This document shows positions 5,912 through 8,823 of a stretch of 8,823 nucleotides of DNA, piece by piece; positions within the stretch are counted from its first letter, which is position 1; each line of letters opens with the position of its first letter. Under the pieces are notes generated by a model. The model was not told where the DNA came from. It saw only the letters and a program-made list of their open reading frames with translations, and did no database searches. The translations under genes were made by a program, and so were the position numbers. The DNA lies in contig JAFXYU010000229.1 in the NCBI GenBank assembly GCA_017541565.1, positions 1 through 8,823 of the forward strand, written 5' to 3'. The DNA comes from a bacterium. Lineage in GTDB: Bacteria > Cyanobacteriota > Vampirovibrionia > Gastranaerophilales > Gastranaerophilaceae.

Positions 5912-6163
5912 CTATTGCTCGGATAACAACGAAGAAATCTCGGCAACAATTCTTGAAATATCCGGTCCGCCAAAAACTGCTTCAAGAATCAAACCCGCAT
6001 TAATGATAGTTGTTTCTCGGTATTCCATTGTATCAACGTCAATTATATTAAATTCTATATAATCCTCGCCGACATAAGTAATTTTACCGTATTCCGCTCC
6101 TGTCGCCCATCTTAAAAAAACGTACTTTTGTTCAAATATTTTCAACCTGTCGATTAGTTTCAT
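5912..6163 (-). CDS. Small conserved-looking protein, possible Sm/SH3-like beta barrel
   Basis: This is an 83-residue protein that I do not recognise by name. After a short helix (MKLIDRLKIFEQ) it shows alternating hydrophobic strands: KYVFLRW (13-19), GKITYVGEDYIEFNIIDV (25-42), EYRETTIINAGLILEAVFGG (46-65), then a C-terminal helix (ISRIVAEISSLL). The G-x-I-x-x-x-x-x-x-[YF]-[IV]-x-[FL] spacing and the closing strand resemble small beta-barrel folds such as Sm/Hfq or SH3-type domains. No signal peptide or membrane helix is present. The ATG at 6163 is chosen because GAAGGTG lies just before it; a longer reading from a TTG at 6220 lacks a ribosome binding site. A strong promoter lies upstream. 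Its stop lies one base from the stop of the convergent glycosyltransferase gene. The coding call is good; the fold is an inference from pattern only. Confidence 0.75.
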   Translation of the reverse strand: MKLIDRLKIFEQKYVFLRWATGAEYGKITYVGEDYIEFNIIDVDTMEYRETTIINAGLILEAVFGGPDISRIVAEISSLLSEQ

Positions 6164-6168
6164 ACAAA

Positions 6169-6175
6169 CACCTTC
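6169..6175 (-). promoter_or_regulatory. Shine-Dalgarno site deciding the start at 6163
   Basis: GAAGGTG on the - strand, 5 bases before the ATG at 6163, selects this start over an in-frame upstream TTG at 6220 that has no such site. Confidence 0.65.
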
Positions 6176-6242
6176 AACTGTCGTATATATTATTATTAGT
6201 TCCAAATTTTTTAAAGTCAAATTTTATTTAAACGACAAATTC

Positions 6243-6271
6243 ATTATACCACATTTCGGCTATTTTGTAAA
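6243..6271 (-). promoter_or_regulatory. Near-consensus promoter of the small-barrel gene
   Basis: On the - strand, TTTACA (6271-6266) and an extended -10 TGGTATAAT (6251-6243) are spaced by 17 bases, the best promoter match in the window. The start is expected near 6236, giving a leader of about 73 bases. The 5' end of that leader (GUCGU) can pair with ACGAC just upstream of the ribosome binding site (6232-6237 with 6179-6184). Confidence 0.75.
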
Positions 6272-6283
6272 AACACAAACGAC

Positions 6284-6310
6284 TGGACATATCGGTAAAA
6301 ATATTATAAA
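6284..6310 (+). promoter_or_regulatory. Candidate promoter of the 6338 operon
   Basis: TGGACA (6284-6289) and TATAAA (6305-6310) are 15 bases apart, shorter than ideal. The surrounding sequence is so AT-rich that other -10 choices, such as TAATAT at 6314-6319, are possible. The gene must start transcription in this 117-base gap because its upstream neighbour is divergent. Confidence 0.35.
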
Positions 6311-6337
6311 ATTTAATATATACAAGAGAGGGGAAAT

Positions 6338-6685
6338 ATGGCAAAAAATACCGATACAATACCTATAGAAGTTATTATTCTGACCTCCGAGCATGACATA
6401 AAAGGTACTGTTCATGTATCAAAATATACCGATACAAACAGAGAACTTACCGATTTATTAAATGACAGGGAACGCAGATTTTTGGCTGTAACAAATGTTG
6501 AAATTTATTCAAGAAATTCAAATCAGCCGCCTAAAAGATACGATTTTCTTGAGATACATATGGATTATGTCCTTATGGTACATCCGACTTCTCAGGCTCT
6601 GTTCAGAGAATCTCCAAAACCTCAGGAAGATATTGCCAGATTTAGGGAACTGAGAGCAAAGTTAAGTCAAACAAAACCATTTTAA
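6338..6685 (+). CDS. Small beta-rich protein of unknown function
   Basis: This is a 115-residue soluble protein without signal peptide or membrane helix. The N-terminal half has strands around PIEVIILTSEHDIKGTVHV (9-27), then the segment NRELTDLLNDRERRFLAVTNVEIY (34-57), then a final strand pair KRYDFLEIHMDYVLMVHP (67-84), and a charged helical tail (PQEDIARFRELRAKL). The pattern 'G-x-V-H ... R-x-x-D-L-L-N ... R-F-L-A-V-T-x-[VA]-x-[IV]-Y' recalls a domain of unknown function found in scattered bacteria (I believe DUF6812, but I cannot verify this). GAGAGGGG at 6326-6333 supports the start. A zinc-ribbon gene follows after 23 bases with its own strong ribosome binding site, so the two are likely co-transcribed. 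The coding call is firm; the function is unknown. Confidence 0.82.
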   Translation: MAKNTDTIPIEVIILTSEHDIKGTVHVSKYTDTNRELTDLLNDRERRFLAVTNVEIYSRNSNQPPKRYDFLEIHMDYVLMVHPTSQALFRESPKPQEDIARFRELRAKLSQTKPF

Positions 6686-6708
6686 GATTATATAGAAGGA
6701 GATATATT

Positions 6709-6885
6709 ATGGCAAAATTAATAAGACCTACATGGGCAATAAGATGTACTCAATCAGGATGCAGAACTTTGTTTGAAGTTGCAAAACTTGAGGACGGAAA
6801 ACAACAAGAAGTTGTATGCCCAAACTGCGGTGAACACTACGTTTATCCGATTATTGACGAAGAAGGCGGAAGCCAAGAAGGTTAA
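6709..6885 (+). CDS. Zinc-ribbon microprotein, 58 residues
   Basis: This very short open frame is easily missed. It begins MAKLIRPTWAIRC and ends with an acidic, glycine-rich tail (DEEGGSQEG). Four cysteines, C13-x4-C18 and C37-x2-C40 (CPNCGEHY), are spaced as two knuckles of a zinc ribbon separated by a hairpin-sized loop (EVAKLEDGKQQEVV). AGAAGGAG at 6694-6701 lies seven bases before the ATG and is the strongest ribosome binding site in this half of the window. It lies 23 bases after the 6338 gene and just before a terminator, so it closes that operon. Zinc ribbons of this size commonly bind nucleic acid or join RNA polymerase or ribosome-associated complexes; the partner is unknown here. 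The coding call rests on the ribosome binding site, the intact frame and the cysteine pattern. Confidence 0.85.
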   Translation: MAKLIRPTWAIRCTQSGCRTLFEVAKLEDGKQQEVVCPNCGEHYVYPIIDEEGGSQEG

Positions 6886-6900
6886 TTAGGTATTCTTAAT

Positions 6901-6954
6901 AAAAGAAGGTGTCCTATTATTGCACGGCCACCCTCTTTTTTATATTTTTTTTTT
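6901..6954 (+). terminator. Intrinsic terminator after the zinc-ribbon gene
   Basis: The arms at 6901-6914 and 6926-6939 pair over 14 positions with two mismatches around an 11-base loop (AAAAGAAGGTGTCC against GGCCACCCTCTTTT). They are followed by a T-rich run to 6954. It ends the operon that starts at 6338, 16 bases after the zinc-ribbon stop. Confidence 0.75.
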
Positions 6955-6964
6955 GAGTTAAAAT
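6936..6964 (+). promoter_or_regulatory. Weak candidate promoter of the TPR gene
   Basis: TAAAAT at 6959-6964 could act as a -10, with only a T-run as -35, overlapping the tail of the preceding terminator. Only 29 bases lie between that tail and the TPR start codon, so either this is the promoter or the TPR gene depends on read-through. Confidence 0.25.
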
Positions 6965-6983
6965 ACTCCTGAGGGCTTAGGAT

Positions 6984-8823
6984 ATGAATAAAAAAATATA
7001 CGTTTCGTTATTGGGATTAACTTTGTTTTTGACTTCATCAGCGGTTAACGCGAGAATGACAAAAGAAGCACACGCTATGTATCAGGAAGCATGTAATTAT
7101 GAATACAAAGGTGATTACGGTTCCGCTATAAACACCATTCAAAAAGCAATTAACGTAAATGGCGATGATGCAATGCTATATACTAAAATTGCCGGACTTT
7201 TTGCGGATACAGGAAGGTATGAAGAAGCTCTCGGCGCATACAAAAAGGCTCTAAAACTCCGTCCGAATGATGCTTTTATATATATAAGCATCGGCAATAT
7301 ACTGCAATCTATGGGTGATTATGAAAATGCCTATAATTCTTTTATGCAGGCAAAAGAAATTTATCCTGAATACAAATATAATTACCTTAATATCGCTAAC
7401 ATTGAATATTTCAGAAAAAATTACAAAAGTGCAATTGATAATTACACGATATTCTTGAGTTCATATCCGGAGCACATGGAAGCAAGCGAAAATCTTGCTA
7501 ATGTATATTACGCATCAGGCCAGTCAGACAAAGCGTGTGACTTATATGCAATGATTCTCAAAAAATATCCGTCTGCATTTAAGGATTACACAAATTACGG
7601 TATGGCACTTTTTGATACAAAACAGTTTAAACCCGCATCGGAAATGCTCTCAAAAGCACTTGTAGACAACCCTGATAATGAGGCTGTTATTGCAAAACTT
7701 GCACTTTCATATCAAAACATGGGCGAAAATGATAAAGCACTGGAAAATTTCAAAAAAGTATTTGAACTAAATCCGAAACTTATTGCTCTAAAGTTTGATT
7801 ATGCAAACCTTTTGGGAAACATGGGGAGATATTCCGAAGCCGTCGAACAGTACAAAGAATATTTGAAGGAATTTCCTAATGATGCTGATGCTTACAAGAA
7901 CTTAGGTATCGTATACAAAAAGATGAACGACTACAATTTGGCATTGTTTAATCTTGAAAAATCCTATTCAAAAAATCCTGCAGACCAAGAAACAAAAAAA
8001 GAATTGGCATTGTGCTACCATCACAATCAAGATTACATAAAAGCACTAAAATTCTATGATTTGGCTCTGTTAAACGAACCTGACAGTTACGAATTGCTTG
8101 CAAATAAAGCACTTACTCTTCATGCTATGGGCAACTACGTTACGGCAATTGAACTTTATAAGCAATTGTTGGATAAACATCCGAATGAACGGCTTAAACA
8201 AAACCTTGCAGCCGCAACAATTGCTTACGGATATGATTTGTATGATAAACAAGATTACGGTCAGGCAATTCTCTACTTTGAAGACGCAATAGAACTTAAT
8301 CCCAAAGAGGCTTCAGCATACTTTGGCTATGCAAAAGCCAATGAAAAAATGGGTTGTATAGAAATTGCTCTTGAAAACTACAGCAAAGCCGTTTCGCTTG
8401 CACCGTCAAATGCCGAATACAATAACGCACTTGCAACTCTGACAAACACTCATAACATAGAAACTGCAAAAAATGCCGCCGCTACAAAAGAACAATCGAC
8501 AGAACAAAATGTTTCTGCGGATACTCTGATTAAAAAAGGCGATGAAGCATACAAACAGCAGAAATACGATGATGCAATTGATTGTTATACAAAAGCGGTT
8601 GTGTTTGTTCCGCAGGACCAAAATACAATGCTCAAAATTGCAAACATTTACAAACTTTTGGGCAATTACACAAAAGCGTTAACATTCTATGACAGAATAT
8701 TAACACTTAACAGTAATAATTATGACGCATACTTTAATAAAGGACTTGTTCTTGCAACCCAAAAGAACTACGATGATGCAATAAAGTGTTTTGAAAGAGT
8801 AATACAACTTTCACCTGAATATC
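6984..8823 (+). CDS. Exported TPR-repeat protein, 3' end missing
   Basis: The frame is open from the ATG at 6984 to the right edge, giving 613 residues with no stop. MNKKIYVSLLGLTLFLTSSAVNA is a Sec-type signal peptide with likely cleavage after Ala23. The rest is tetratricopeptide repeats. About thirteen units fill residues 28-474, then a Thr/Ala/Gln/Asn-rich linker at about 486-512, then three more units to the edge. Turn prolines occur every 34 residues (94, 128, 162 and so on to 400), with one six-residue insertion before 440. Typical A-x-x-x-Y/F-x-x-A signatures recur, such as GDYGSAI, GRYEEAL and QDYGQAI. Family members act as scaffolds, here probably in the periplasm or at the cell surface. 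GAGGG at 6971-6975 ends eight bases before the ATG. No enzymatic domain is visible; one may lie beyond the edge. The specific role is unknown. Confidence 0.9.
   Translation, partial: MNKKIYVSLLGLTLFLTSSAVNARMTKEAHAMYQEACNYEYKGDYGSAINTIQKAINVNGDDAMLYTKIAGLFADTGRYEEALGAYKKALKLRPNDAFIYISIGNILQSMGDYENAYNSFMQAKEIYPEYKYNYLNIANIEYFRKNYKSAIDNYTIFLSSYPEHMEASENLANVYYASGQSDKACDLYAMILKKYPSAFKDYTNYGMALFDTKQFKPASEMLSKALVDNPDNEAVIAKLALSYQNMGENDKALENFKKVFELNPKLIALKFDYANLLGNMGRYSEAVEQYKEYLKEFPNDADAYKNLGIVYKKMNDYNLALFNLEKSYSKNPADQETKKELALCYHHNQDYIKALKFYDLALLNEPDSYELLANKALTLHAMGNYVTAIELYKQLLDKHPNERLKQNLAAATIAYGYDLYDKQDYGQAILYFEDAIELNPKEASAYFGYAKANEKMGCIEIALENYSKAVSLAPSNAEYNNALATLTNTHNIETAKNAAATKEQSTEQNVSADTLIKKGDEAYKQQKYDDAIDCYTKAVVFVPQDQNTMLKIANIYKLLGNYTKALTFYDRILTLNSNNYDAYFNKGLVLATQKNYDDAIKCFERVIQLSPEY

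Noticed and set aside
5722..5985. - strand frame of 87 residues under the glycosyltransferase end
   Set aside because: It overlaps both the GT8 C-terminal motif and the better-supported small gene at 5912-6163, and has no supporting signal.
6164..6220. 19-residue N-terminal extension of the small-barrel protein from a TTG
   Set aside because: There is no ribosome binding site before the TTG, while the ATG at 6163 has GAAGGTG in place.
6225..6245. Seven-codon upstream frame (M-N-L-S-F-K-stop) on the - strand
   Set aside because: Its ATG overlaps the -10 box of the promoter, so it should not be in the transcript.
8070..8621. Short frames on both strands within the TPR gene
   Set aside because: The TPR frame is open throughout with regular repeats; the others are shadows of it.
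6984..8823. Possible DNA-level tandem repeat in the TPR gene
   Set aside because: The 34-residue period is in the protein only; the units differ too much in bases to be a recent tandem duplication.
1..8823. CRISPR array, insertion sequence, tRNA or prophage remnants
   Set aside because: I found no regularly spaced direct repeats, transposase or integrase motifs, terminal inverted repeats or cloverleaf candidates.

Overview
The window is AT-rich, gene-dense bacterial DNA with short intergenic gaps, Shine-Dalgarno sites of the GGAG/GAGGG type and sigma70-like promoters. The organism is inferred, not proven. The prepilin N-terminus (FTLAEVLITLG, with Ala rather than Gly before the cleavage site), a Ycf19/YggT protein and the low GC would suit a non-photosynthetic relative of the cyanobacteria such as the gut Gastranaerophilales (Melainabacteria/Vampirovibrionia). 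No rRNA or other phylogenetic marker is present to confirm this.

Layout. Bases 1-613 (+) hold the 3' part of a sugar-type ABC transporter permease. Bases 684-1766 (+) hold a probable two-gene operon: a methylthioadenosine phosphorylase-family enzyme (mtnP) and a YggT/Ycf19 membrane protein. It ends in a hairpin terminator shared with the convergent acyltransferase gene. Bases 1780-5031 (-) hold three genes in tandem: comM (YifB-type AAA+ ATPase), a type IV prepilin-like protein and a PlsC-type acyltransferase. The last two have good promoters of their own, and a terminator separates them. Bases 5131-5910 (+) hold a family 8 glycosyltransferase, divergent from comM. Bases 5912-6163 (-) hold a small protein that looks like an Sm/SH3-type beta barrel. 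Bases 6338-6885 (+) hold a 115-residue beta-rich protein followed by a 58-residue zinc-ribbon protein and a terminator. Bases 6984-8823 (+) hold the N-terminal 613 residues of an exported TPR protein that runs off the window.

How they fit together. Most of the window is ordinary chromosomal content: purine and sulfur salvage, lipid acylation, glycan synthesis and sugar uptake. The comM-prepilin pair hints at natural transformation or type IV pili. The least explained part is 5912-6885, where three very small proteins sit around one divergent promoter region. Two of them have beta-barrel-like patterns and one is a zinc ribbon; a role in nucleic-acid binding or regulation is possible but unproven. 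The TPR gene has an almost perfect 34-residue period. I see no CRISPR array, insertion sequence, tRNA, rRNA or prophage, and no stretch over 300 bases lacks a gene.
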